A stretch of 64,000 nucleotides of DNA from DAIRDK01 sp035403225 (GTDB taxonomy: Bacteria; Bacteroidota; Bacteroidia; Bacteroidales; FEN-979). The notes under the pieces are model-generated. The model made no database searches and was not told where the DNA came from. It worked only from the letters and a program-made list of their open reading frames with translations. This document shows positions 25,531-33,286 of this stretch, piece by piece. How positions within the stretch are numbered: position 1 is the stretch's first letter; every line of letters starts with the position of its first letter. The stretch lies in contig DAONET010000006.1 of assembly GCA_035403225.1 (NCBI GenBank), positions 51,548 through 115,547 on the forward strand, written 5' to 3'. The position numbers and the translations under genes are program-made.

Positions 25531-26472
25531 TCATTCATTATTCACTATTTCACGAATATTATAATAACCGGGTTTATCTCCCGACTCGTAGTAATTCCTC
25601 ATCAGGATATCGCTGATCAGTCCGGTAAAGAACATCTGAAGTCCGCCCAGGAAAAGGAACGTGGTGAGGACCGGGAGAGCGGTCTCCGACATACCCAATC
25701 CTTTCATGAAATCGATGAACGTAAAGATGCCGGTGATGAGGCTGCAGAAGATAAAGAGAATACCCAGGGTGCCGAACAGATGAAGCGGGCGGGTGGAAAA
25801 ACGCGACCAGAAGCGGATGGCCAGCATATCGATAAACCCTTTGAAAGTCCGTTTCCAGTTATACTTGGTCTTCCCTCCGATACGCGGACGGTGCGACACC
25901 ACCATCTCTCCTATCTTATAGCCGCGGATCGTCAGCAAGGCCGGGATAAAACGGTGCATTTCGCCATACAGGTTAATCCCGTCAAAACACTCTTTCCGGT
26001 ACACCTTGAGCGAACATCCGCTGTCGTGAATGTTGTCGTTGATAATCATCTTCCGAAGCACATTGGCTCCGCGGGAGACGAACTTTTTCATGAAGGTATC
26101 TTTCCGGTTCTTTCTCCATCCAGAGACCACATCCAAATCATTTTCCTTTAAATACCGGATCATTGCCGGGATATCGGCAGGGTTGTTCTGGCGGTCGCCG
26201 TCCATAGTGACAATCAGCGACCCGGTAGCCTGTTTAATGCCGGCATCCATGGCCGCAGTCTGTCCGAAGTTTCTCCGGAACCGGATGTATTTTACGGGCG
26301 ATAAGTGTCTGATGATCTCATTCGTACGGTCGGTGGATCCGTCATCAATGAAAATCACTTCAAAATCATAGCCTTCGCGTCGGCAACAGCCGGTAATCTC
26401 CTCGTGAAGCAGCGCGATGTTGGCTTCTTCGTTATATACCGGAACGACAATACTAATCTTTTCTTTATCCAT
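25531..26472 (-). CDS. GT2 glycosyltransferase with two C-terminal membrane helices (polyprenyl-phosphate sugar synthase type)
   Basis: A 313-residue family 2 glycosyltransferase. The nucleotide-binding region has VVPVYNEEANI and IDDGSTDRT, the metal-binding motif is MDGDRQNNP, and two hydrophobic helices (about 230-255 and 270-295) close the protein, as in ArnC/GtrB/DPM1-like enzymes that place a sugar on undecaprenyl or other polyprenyl phosphate at the inner face of the membrane. It is the third gene of a leftward set with a flippase-like protein and a GT39 transferase; together they make sense as synthase, flippase and acceptor transferase. The sugar is not deducible. Confidence 0.9.
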   Translation of the reverse strand: MDKEKISIVVPVYNEEANIALLHEEITGCCRREGYDFEVIFIDDGSTDRTNEIIRHLSPVKYIRFRRNFGQTAAMDAGIKQATGSLIVTMDGDRQNNPADIPAMIRYLKENDLDVVSGWRKNRKDTFMKKFVSRGANVLRKMIINDNIHDSGCSLKVYRKECFDGINLYGEMHRFIPALLTIRGYKIGEMVVSHRPRIGGKTKYNWKRTFKGFIDMLAIRFWSRFSTRPLHLFGTLGILFIFCSLITGIFTFIDFMKGLGMSETALPVLTTFLFLGGLQMFFTGLISDILMRNYYESGDKPGYYNIREIVNNE

Positions 26473-26497
26473 TCAGTGTATAAAATGAAGTGCAAAG

Positions 26498-27385
26498 TTA
26501 ATCATGCGGGGTGATTTTGTTCCCTTTAATCTCTTCCAGAGAAAAGAAAAATCCCGGAATGGAGGATACGAGAGATATCAGGAAGAACAGCAGGCTGATC
26601 ATCACGGAAGTGTTGGTTTGCAGGTGCAGCATTCCGGCAAAATAAAAGAAAGTAATCTCGCGGGCTCCCATCCCTCCTATAGTCAGCGGCAACACCGCCA
26701 CAACCGAGGATACGAGAAAGATAAAAAGGTAAACCAGGTAATTCGATTCCACACGCAGCGACAGCATTAACAGGGTACAGCATATCAGCTGAAATAGCTG
26801 CACCAGAAAGGAAGATCCCATCAGTGAAAAGAACGATGAAAGATGTTGCGGTGAAAGATATTTTGTCACGACCCAGGTAAGGATCAACACCACGGGGATT
26901 CCCGCCCAGACAAAGGGCCGGAATTGCGGGTAAACGGGGATAAAATAATAGAACGCCAGGAGGAAGATGAGCAGGGCAATCACGCCATACACGCGGTCGT
27001 AAAGGACAGCCAGCACGATACTCTTATTGGACTGGGTATATTTTCGGGCCAGGAAAACCACTTTGTATCCGTCACCGCTGATGCCACCGGGAAGGAAAAA
27101 GTTATAGAACATCCCTTTCCAGTAAAGCCTGGTATTGTTTTTCAATCCGATGTCAATGCCGAGGTTTTTTAACAAGGTATGCTGACGTGAGGCAGAAGTC
27201 AGTTTAGATGCAACGAAAAACAGGATGGCAGCCAGGAACGGCAGTACACGGATATGGGCCAGCAGATGACCCGCTTCAGCCAGGTCGATCTTGGTCAGCA
27301 CATACGCCAGCGCCGCCCCTCCGATGAGGAGCTTCAACAGTATCTTGGCAATATTTTTCAGTTTTTCCCTGTCCATTTTCATCAT
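26498..27385 (-). CDS. lysylphosphatidylglycerol synthase TM-region/flippase-like membrane protein (UPF0104)
   Basis: A 295-residue polytopic protein with seven to eight helices and the motif GGISGDGYKVVFL plus TIGGMGAREI, both typical of the UPF0104/YbhN/AglD-type family. The soluble aminoacyl-transfer domain of MprF is absent, so it cannot be a lysyl-PG synthase; some family members are proposed to flip lipids or polyprenyl-linked sugars. It lies 8 bases after the GT39 gene and 25 before the GT2 gene, which favours such a role here. That is an inference from context. Confidence 0.85.
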   Translation of the reverse strand: MMKMDREKLKNIAKILLKLLIGGAALAYVLTKIDLAEAGHLLAHIRVLPFLAAILFFVASKLTSASRQHTLLKNLGIDIGLKNNTRLYWKGMFYNFFLPGGISGDGYKVVFLARKYTQSNKSIVLAVLYDRVYGVIALLIFLLAFYYFIPVYPQFRPFVWAGIPVVLILTWVVTKYLSPQHLSSFFSLMGSSFLVQLFQLICCTLLMLSLRVESNYLVYLFIFLVSSVVAVLPLTIGGMGAREITFFYFAGMLHLQTNTSVMISLLFFLISLVSSIPGFFFSLEEIKGNKITPHD

Positions 27386-27393
27386 CCGGAAGG

Positions 27394-29064
27394 CTATTCG
27401 GCAGGGATATCAAACCGTACCAGGTTCAGGGGTGGGTAATGCTTATCATAATGAACGACGTCTAACCTTGTATAAGGTATATCGAGCCAGTCCAGGTCCA
27501 TGTAGCGGGCCAGGTAAAGATGGTTTTCATCGGGAGGATCAGTGGAAAAGGGGATGATCTGCTGTTTCTCGCGGGTCATATAATAGATGGTCAGGTAAGT
27601 CCCGGTCCGGTGACCATAATAGCCGGTCGCCTTGATTTCGGGAGCCCAGTACCGAAGCACGGGAGTATCTCCGGTCAGACGGGCAGCGCGGATAGTTTCT
27701 TCTTTAAAACGGGTCCGGTCGCTCTCTATCGCCTTTACCGGCAGAACAAACCAGTTCACTCCTACCCGCGACACTAACAGAAGCAAGATGATTACGAAGA
27801 TCTTCTCCAGTTTGTCTTTGCGCCAGATTAACAACGCCGCGAGAATCGCTGATACCACAAACAATATAATGATCTTGAGCTTCTGGTAAGAAATCACGGA
27901 GAAGCGGTCCATGATCAGGTAGGCCAACGGGATGAAGCAGACACCCACCGCCAACACCATCAGCAGGATATCCAGGATTTTCCTCATCTTCAACCGTTCC
28001 GGATCTTCATCAAGATAAAGCATAAAAAAGGTGAGAAAAACGAACGGCATCAGCATGATATAATAGCGTGCAAAAACTTCCGGTGATGACCAGTAGGGAA
28101 TGATATTCAATCCGACGATCCACAGTCCGTAGCGCAACAAATGGTTACCGGTGATCTTCCGGATAGCTCCCCGGGAGAACAGCAGGATGACGAAAAGGGT
28201 CCAGGGCAGGTAGTGATAGATCACCTCGAACGGGAAGGTAAACAAATGCCCGGCTGTCCGGAGAAACCCAAACCGGATGCCTGTCCGGCGTGTGCTCTCC
28301 CCCAGCATAATCCCGAACATCTGTTCTATCGTGACATCAGAATTGGAGATAAAATAGGCGATGTAATAACCCAGTACCGGAATAGCGAACAAGATGATCC
28401 CCAGCAGATGCTGATAACTCACCAGACGTTTCAGGTCCTTGCTGTAGGCGAACCAGGCTATCAGAGTGAATCCCTGAAAAACCAGTGACGGCAAGCCTTT
28501 GAAGAGGAATCCGAATGCCGTCAGCGCATACGATCCGAGGAAAAGCCACAGAAACTTCTTCTTCTTGCCCATCCGGTATACGAAAATGAAATTCAGGAAC
28601 ACGACCAGAGAATAGGTCATGTCGATCAGTCCGTGCTGCGACTCGTAAAAGATGATGCGTCCGCAGGTAGCAAATCCGAGAGCGGTAGCCAGGGCCAAAG
28701 ATTTATTTGTCTCTTTTTTTACAAAAAAGAAGATGGTGATGGCAAAGAGGACAATGGCGATGGTGACCGGAAGGCGGACGATGAATTCAGACTGGCTGCC
28801 GGTGAGTTTGAAAAGACCGGCTAAAATCCAGTTGTACAGGGGTGGCTTTTTCAGGTAAGTCTCTCCGCCGATAGTGGGTGTAAGATAATCGCCGGTGATG
28901 TTCATCTCCATCGCCACTGTAGCGCGAATGCATTCATCCTCGATCAGGGGAACCACATTCAGGTTGATCAGGAAGGCAGGGAAGAAAACCAGAAAAATGA
29001 ATAACAGGAGTATCTTTGAAAGCGGCGTAAGCTTCGTGGGGGGAGATGTCAATGTTGGGTTCAT
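27394..29064 (-). CDS. GT39/ArnT-like polyprenyl-phosphate-dependent glycosyltransferase
   Basis: A 556-residue membrane protein with about 11-12 helices. The first periplasmic loop has the acidic motif LIEDECIRATVAMEM (usual catalytic D/E pair of GT39/GT83 enzymes) followed by YLKKPPLYNWILA, the ArnT-type signature. Such enzymes transfer a sugar from a polyprenyl-phosphate donor to lipid A, protein or another envelope acceptor. I chose the ATG at 29064, just before the first helix; the frame extends 65 codons upstream into non-conserved sequence across the promoter. It heads the three-gene set with the flippase-like and GT2 genes and is divergent from the sugar-nucleotide operon. Confidence 0.88.
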   Translation of the reverse strand: MNPTLTSPPTKLTPLSKILLLFIFLVFFPAFLINLNVVPLIEDECIRATVAMEMNITGDYLTPTIGGETYLKKPPLYNWILAGLFKLTGSQSEFIVRLPVTIAIVLFAITIFFFVKKETNKSLALATALGFATCGRIIFYESQHGLIDMTYSLVVFLNFIFVYRMGKKKKFLWLFLGSYALTAFGFLFKGLPSLVFQGFTLIAWFAYSKDLKRLVSYQHLLGIILFAIPVLGYYIAYFISNSDVTIEQMFGIMLGESTRRTGIRFGFLRTAGHLFTFPFEVIYHYLPWTLFVILLFSRGAIRKITGNHLLRYGLWIVGLNIIPYWSSPEVFARYYIMLMPFVFLTFFMLYLDEDPERLKMRKILDILLMVLAVGVCFIPLAYLIMDRFSVISYQKLKIIILFVVSAILAALLIWRKDKLEKIFVIILLLLVSRVGVNWFVLPVKAIESDRTRFKEETIRAARLTGDTPVLRYWAPEIKATGYYGHRTGTYLTIYYMTREKQQIIPFSTDPPDENHLYLARYMDLDWLDIPYTRLDVVHYDKHYPPLNLVRFDIPAE

Positions 29065-29100
29065 ATTCGTCACGGAGTTCTCCTGATCTTTTTCGTCTGT

Positions 29101-29134
29101 CAAAAGTATGAAAACATTTAAATCATTTGGCAAA
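29101..29134 (-). promoter_or_regulatory. promoter of the GT39-flippase-GT2 operon
   Basis: On the complement strand TTTG (29134-29131) precedes TACTTTTG (29108-29101) by 22 bases. The GT39 ATG at 29064 is about 30 bases beyond the expected start point, which supports this start over the longer frame. Confidence 0.6.
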
Positions 29135-29174
29135 CCCAACGAAAAGCAATTTTTCCGAATCACTTGTTTTTCGT

Positions 29175-29182
29175 TATTTTTG
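29175..29182 (+). promoter_or_regulatory. -7 box of the sugar-nucleotide operon
   Basis: TATTTTTG matches TAnnTTTG and lies 20 bases before the epimerase ATG at 29203. The -33 region has only a T-rich stretch (TTTTCC at 29151-29156). Confidence 0.5.
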
Positions 29183-29202
29183 CAGAAATCAGAATAAGAT
29201 CT

Positions 29203-30144
29203 ATGTCTGAGATGGCAAAATGCATTGTTACGGGAGGTGCCGGTTTTATAGGCAGTCACTTGGTTTCCCGCTTATTAGCAGATGGTTACCGAGTGACAGT
29301 GGTAGATGATTTTTCGTCGGGCAGGGAAGAGAACCTGGCAGGTCTCACCGGACATCCGCACCTGAAGGTTGAGCGGCTGAGCATACTGGATGACCGGCTG
29401 AGCAGCCTTTTCAGCGGCGCTGACGTGATCTTTCATGTGGCGGCGGTACCCCGGGTCCAGTATTCTATTCGGTACCCGGAGGTGACCAACCGGGCAAATA
29501 TAGAAGGGACGCTGAAGGTGCTGGAAGCGGCCCGGGAAAGCGGTGTCAAACGGATCATTTATTCATCCAGTTCCAGCATTTACGGAGGTCAGGATCGTCT
29601 CCCGCTGACAGAAACGATGGCGCCCAATCCCATGTCGCCTTACGCCTTGCAGAAACTCGCTGCCGAGACCTATTGCCGGATGTATCACCAGTTATTCGGG
29701 CTGGAGACCATCTGTCTGAGGTACTTCAATGTCTACGGACCTCGCCAGGATCCGCATGGCGGCTATGCCAACCTGATCCCGCGGTCGATCCATCTGATGC
29801 TCAGGGGTGAATCTCCGGTTATCTTCGGAGACGGATCTCATACCCGTGATTTCACCTTCGTAGATGACGTGGTGGAAGCCAATATCCTGGCCTTCCACAC
29901 AAAGGATACAGCAGCTTTCGGTGAATTTATGAATATCGGAGGAGGCCGTAATCTCTCGGTCAATGAAGTAGTATCGATCATCCTGCAGGGAAAATCCATA
30001 CAACCCATCTATCAGGCTCCGGTGGTAGAACCCGGCGATACCCTCGCCGACATACGGAAAGCCGCTTCCCTGATCGGCTGGAAGCCGCGAGTGTCCTTTG
30101 AAGAAGGGATCCGCAGAGCCATTGAATCTTTTAAATCTGAATGA
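29203..30144 (+). CDS. NAD-dependent nucleotide-sugar 4-epimerase/dehydratase (SDR)
   Basis: A 313-residue extended short-chain dehydrogenase. The NAD loop TGGAGFIGSH is at the N-terminus, the catalytic pair is in YALQKLAAE (YxxxK) after SSSSSIYGG, and the substrate region has RYFNVYGPRQDP. The layout fits UDP-glucose or UDP-GlcNAc 4-epimerases of the WbpP/GalE2 group. It should interconvert gluco- and galacto-configured UDP sugars for envelope polysaccharides. I use the ATG at 29203 (a second at 29212 is possible). It is the first gene of a five- or six-gene operon. Confidence 0.9.
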   Translation: MSEMAKCIVTGGAGFIGSHLVSRLLADGYRVTVVDDFSSGREENLAGLTGHPHLKVERLSILDDRLSSLFSGADVIFHVAAVPRVQYSIRYPEVTNRANIEGTLKVLEAARESGVKRIIYSSSSSIYGGQDRLPLTETMAPNPMSPYALQKLAAETYCRMYHQLFGLETICLRYFNVYGPRQDPHGGYANLIPRSIHLMLRGESPVIFGDGSHTRDFTFVDDVVEANILAFHTKDTAAFGEFMNIGGGRNLSVNEVVSIILQGKSIQPIYQAPVVEPGDTLADIRKAASLIGWKPRVSFEEGIRRAIESFKSE

Positions 30145-30163
30145 TAACCAGAAACCATAAACT

Positions 30164-31492
30164 ATGAAAATCTCCATCGTTGGTACCGGGTATGTCGGAT
30201 TAGTCACCGGCACTTGTTTTTCTGAAGTAGGTATAGATGTTACCTGCGTTGATATTGACAAGAAAAAAATTGACGATCTGAACAACGGGATCATTCCAAT
30301 CTACGAACCCGGTCTGGATGACATGGTCACCCGGAACATGGAGAAAGAGAGACTCCATTTTACCACGAGTATTCAGAAGGCGCTGGAAGAATGCGAAGTG
30401 ATCTTTATTGCCGTGGGGACTCCCCCCGACGAGGATGGCAGCGCCGACCTCCAGTATGTGATCAGTGTAGCCCGGAATATCGGGAAGTACATGAAGGACT
30501 ATCTGCTGGTGGTGACCAAGAGCACCGTCCCTGTCGGCACCGCTCCCAAAGTGCGGGCTGCCATTGAAGAAGAGCTGGCCGCACGCGGTGCGAAGATCGA
30601 ATTCGATGTAGCGTCCAACCCTGAATTCCTCAAGGAAGGCGCAGCGGTTGATGATTTCCTCAAACCCGACCGCATCGTCATCGGACTGGAATCGAAGAGG
30701 GCGGAAGAACTCATGCAAAGATTGTACAAGCCGTTCACGCTGAACGGTCACCCTGTTATCTTTATGGACATCACCTCGGCCGAGCTTACCAAATATGCCG
30801 CCAACAGCATGCTGGCGACCAAGATCAGTTTCATGAACGATATCGCGAATCTCTGCGAGATCGTAGGCGCTAACGTGAACATGGTCCGCAAAGGCATCGG
30901 CTCCGACACCCGCATCGGATCGAAATTCATTTACCCCGGTGTCGGCTATGGCGGCTCCTGCTTCCCCAAAGACGTCAAGGCGCTGATCAAAACCGCCCGG
31001 GATTATGAATATCCGCTCCGGGTTCTTCAGGCGGTAGAAGAGGTGAACGATCATCAGAAGATGGTGATGTTCCATAAGATCAAAAAGCACTTTGGAAATG
31101 ATTTGAAAGGCAGAACCATCGGCATGTGGGGCCTCTCCTTTAAGCCGAATACCGACGATATGCGGGAAGCGCCTGCCCTGGTGCTGATCCACGAACTGGT
31201 GGCTGCCGGGGCCACCGTGAAAGCCTATGATCCCGTGGCTATACCCGAGACACAACGCATCATCGGCGATAAAATAACGTACGCGAAAGACATGTACGAT
31301 GCCATTGACGGCGCCGACTGCCTGCTGATGGTAACGGAATGGCCCGAATTCAGGTTTCCCGATTTCACAGAGGTAAAAAAACTGCTGAAAAACCATGTTA
31401 TCTTTGACGGACGTAACATTTACGACGTGAAAGAAATGAAAGAACAAGGTTTCACCTATTATTGCATCGGCATCAACACCTCCCGGATATGA
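30164..31492 (+). CDS. ugd: UDP-glucose 6-dehydrogenase
   Basis: A 442-residue member of the UDP-glucose/GDP-mannose dehydrogenase family, which oxidises UDP-glucose twice to UDP-glucuronate with NAD. The N-terminal Rossmann loop is VGTGYVGLVTG, the catalytic cysteine is Cys266 in GYGGSCFPKD, and the C-terminal domain has LSFKPNTDDMREAP. The next gene encodes a UDP-glucuronate decarboxylase, which points to UDP-glucose as the substrate rather than UDP-ManNAc. Its stop overlaps the next start by ATGA. Confidence 0.93.
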   Translation: MKISIVGTGYVGLVTGTCFSEVGIDVTCVDIDKKKIDDLNNGIIPIYEPGLDDMVTRNMEKERLHFTTSIQKALEECEVIFIAVGTPPDEDGSADLQYVISVARNIGKYMKDYLLVVTKSTVPVGTAPKVRAAIEEELAARGAKIEFDVASNPEFLKEGAAVDDFLKPDRIVIGLESKRAEELMQRLYKPFTLNGHPVIFMDITSAELTKYAANSMLATKISFMNDIANLCEIVGANVNMVRKGIGSDTRIGSKFIYPGVGYGGSCFPKDVKALIKTARDYEYPLRVLQAVEEVNDHQKMVMFHKIKKHFGNDLKGRTIGMWGLSFKPNTDDMREAPALVLIHELVAAGATVKAYDPVAIPETQRIIGDKITYAKDMYDAIDGADCLLMVTEWPEFRFPDFTEVKKLLKNHVIFDGRNIYDVKEMKEQGFTYYCIGINTSRI

Positions 31493-32427
31493 TCAGAAAA
31501 AAGATACTTGTGACCGGCGGAGCAGGTTTTCTGGGTTCCCACCTCTGCGAAAGGCTTCTGGAGGAAGGGAATGAAGTAGCATGTCTCGATAACTATTTCA
31601 CCGGTCAGAAACAAAACGTGGTCCATCTGCTGAATAACCCCTATTTCGAACTCATCCGGCACGACGTCATCATGCCCTTTTATATCGAAGTAGATGAAAT
31701 ATATAATCTGGCCTGTCCCGCCTCCCCCATCCACTACCAGTACAATCCGATCAAAACGGTAAAGACTTCGGTGATGGGAGCCATAAACATGCTGGGGCTG
31801 GCAAAGAGAATCCGTGCGAAAGTGCTCCAGGCCTCTACCAGCGAAGTTTACGGTGATCCGGAAGTTCACCCGCAGGTAGAGAATTACTGGGGACATGTCA
31901 ACCCCATCGGATTACGTTCCTGTTACGATGAAGGGAAACGGGTAGCGGAGACGTTATTTGTGAACTACCATCTTCAGAACAACGTCCGGATCAAGATCAT
32001 CCGCATCTTTAACACCTACGGGCCCCGGATGCATCCGAATGATGGCCGTGTTGTATCGAATTTTATCATGCAGGCGCTTCGCGGAGAGGACATCACCATC
32101 TATGGCGACGGATCACAGACACGCAGTTTCTGTTATGTAGACGATCTCATCGATGGCATGATCCGGATGATGAATACACCCGATGAATTCACCGGTCCGG
32201 TCAACATCGGCAACCCGGATGAGTTCACGATCCTGCAGTTGGCCGAAGCGGTGATCAGGCTCACCGGTTCCACCTCTAAGATCGTTTACCAACCCCTGCC
32301 ACCCGATGATCCTACGCAGCGGCAACCCAACATCTCGGTAGCGAAAAAAGAGCTGGGATGGCAGCCTGCCATCAAGCTGGAAGAAGGATTAAACAAAACC
32401 ATTGACTATTTCAGGAGGTTCGCATGA
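31489..32427 (+). CDS. UDP-glucuronate decarboxylase (UDP-xylose synthase)
   Basis: A 312-residue SDR enzyme of the UXS group, which converts UDP-glucuronate to UDP-xylose and CO2. It has TGGAGFLGSH at the start, the UXS-type catalytic motif SCYDEGKR (YxxxK), and FNTYGPRMHPNDGRVVSNF, which is highly conserved in UXS proteins. The ATG at 31489 overlaps the ugd stop by four bases, so the enzyme is translated together with the supplier of its substrate. An in-frame start at 31462 lies inside ugd and is not needed. Length is usual for soluble bacterial UXS. Confidence 0.93.
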   Translation: MIRKKILVTGGAGFLGSHLCERLLEEGNEVACLDNYFTGQKQNVVHLLNNPYFELIRHDVIMPFYIEVDEIYNLACPASPIHYQYNPIKTVKTSVMGAINMLGLAKRIRAKVLQASTSEVYGDPEVHPQVENYWGHVNPIGLRSCYDEGKRVAETLFVNYHLQNNVRIKIIRIFNTYGPRMHPNDGRVVSNFIMQALRGEDITIYGDGSQTRSFCYVDDLIDGMIRMMNTPDEFTGPVNIGNPDEFTILQLAEAVIRLTGSTSKIVYQPLPPDDPTQRQPNISVAKKELGWQPAIKLEEGLNKTIDYFRRFA

Positions 32428-33284
32428 TCACCATTCTTGTCACCGGCAGCAATGGTCAACTGGGAAGCGAACTCCGTGACCTGGCGCCCGGATTCCCCGA
32501 CACCCGTTTTATCTTTACCGATGTCGCCGAGTTGGATATCACCGATCCTGACCAGGTGACCCGTTTCTTTGACCGGGAGAGACCCGACGTGGTCATCAAC
32601 TGCGCCGCTTATACCGCCGTAGATAAGGCGGAAGATGACGAACCGGGCGCCCGTCGGCTCAATGCCATGGCCCCGGGCATCCTGGCCACCGCCTGCGCCC
32701 GGAACAACGGCTTCTTCGTACAGATCTCCACGGATTATATCTTTGATGGTGAAGGAGACACTCCTGTCATGGAAGAAAAAGTTCCCGCCCCACGGTCGGT
32801 CTATGGCCACACCAAACTTGACGGTGAGCGGGAGGTTTTGAACAAAGCTGTTAACGGCGTCATCGTACGGACAGCCTGGCTCTATTCTTCCTACGGAAAT
32901 AATTTTGTAAAAAGCATTCTGAAGAAAGCACGGGAGACCGGGAGCCTCCGGGTAGTCAACGATCAGACCGGATCGCCTACGTATGCCCGGGACCTGGCGC
33001 GTGCTGTCCTGGATATCATCCGGCAAAGGCAGATGATCAGGGACGTGGAGGTCTTTCATTACGCCGATGAAGGAGATATCACCTGGTACGAATTTGCCCT
33101 GGCCATCGTGCGGATCAAAGAAGTAGCCTGCACGGTCACTCCTGTACGGACTGAAGAATATCCTGCCCGGGCCATCCGGCCACGGTTCAGTGTTCTGTCA
33201 ACGGAAAAAATCCGGGCCCGGTTTGGGATCGCCGTCCCTCATTGGGAAAAAAGTTTACATGAATGTCTCACTAAAATCGACTGA
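32424..33284 (+). CDS. dTDP-4-dehydrorhamnose reductase-like protein (RmlD family)
   Basis: A 286-residue SDR with the RmlD pattern: VTGSNGQLGSEL at the N-terminus, NCAAYTAVDKAE, STDYIFDGE and YGHTKLDGE (YxxxK). RmlD reduces dTDP-4-dehydro-L-rhamnose to dTDP-L-rhamnose. No rmlA, rmlB or rmlC is in the window, so they would have to be elsewhere, or this enzyme may reduce another 4-keto sugar. The ATG overlaps the stop of the UXS gene by four bases, and the next gene begins two bases after its stop. Confidence 0.88.
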   Translation: MITILVTGSNGQLGSELRDLAPGFPDTRFIFTDVAELDITDPDQVTRFFDRERPDVVINCAAYTAVDKAEDDEPGARRLNAMAPGILATACARNNGFFVQISTDYIFDGEGDTPVMEEKVPAPRSVYGHTKLDGEREVLNKAVNGVIVRTAWLYSSYGNNFVKSILKKARETGSLRVVNDQTGSPTYARDLARAVLDIIRQRQMIRDVEVFHYADEGDITWYEFALAIVRIKEVACTVTPVRTEEYPARAIRPRFSVLSTEKIRARFGIAVPHWEKSLHECLTKID

Positions 33285-33286
33285 TC

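Noticed and set aside
25441..26151. 236-codon + strand frame across the thrS promoter and GT2 gene
   Set aside because: It covers a good leftward promoter and the antisense of a motif-complete GT2; the translation has no recognisable domain.
30200..31447. 415-codon frame on the complement strand of ugd
   Set aside because: No family resemblance; the + strand has the complete dehydrogenase with its catalytic cysteine.
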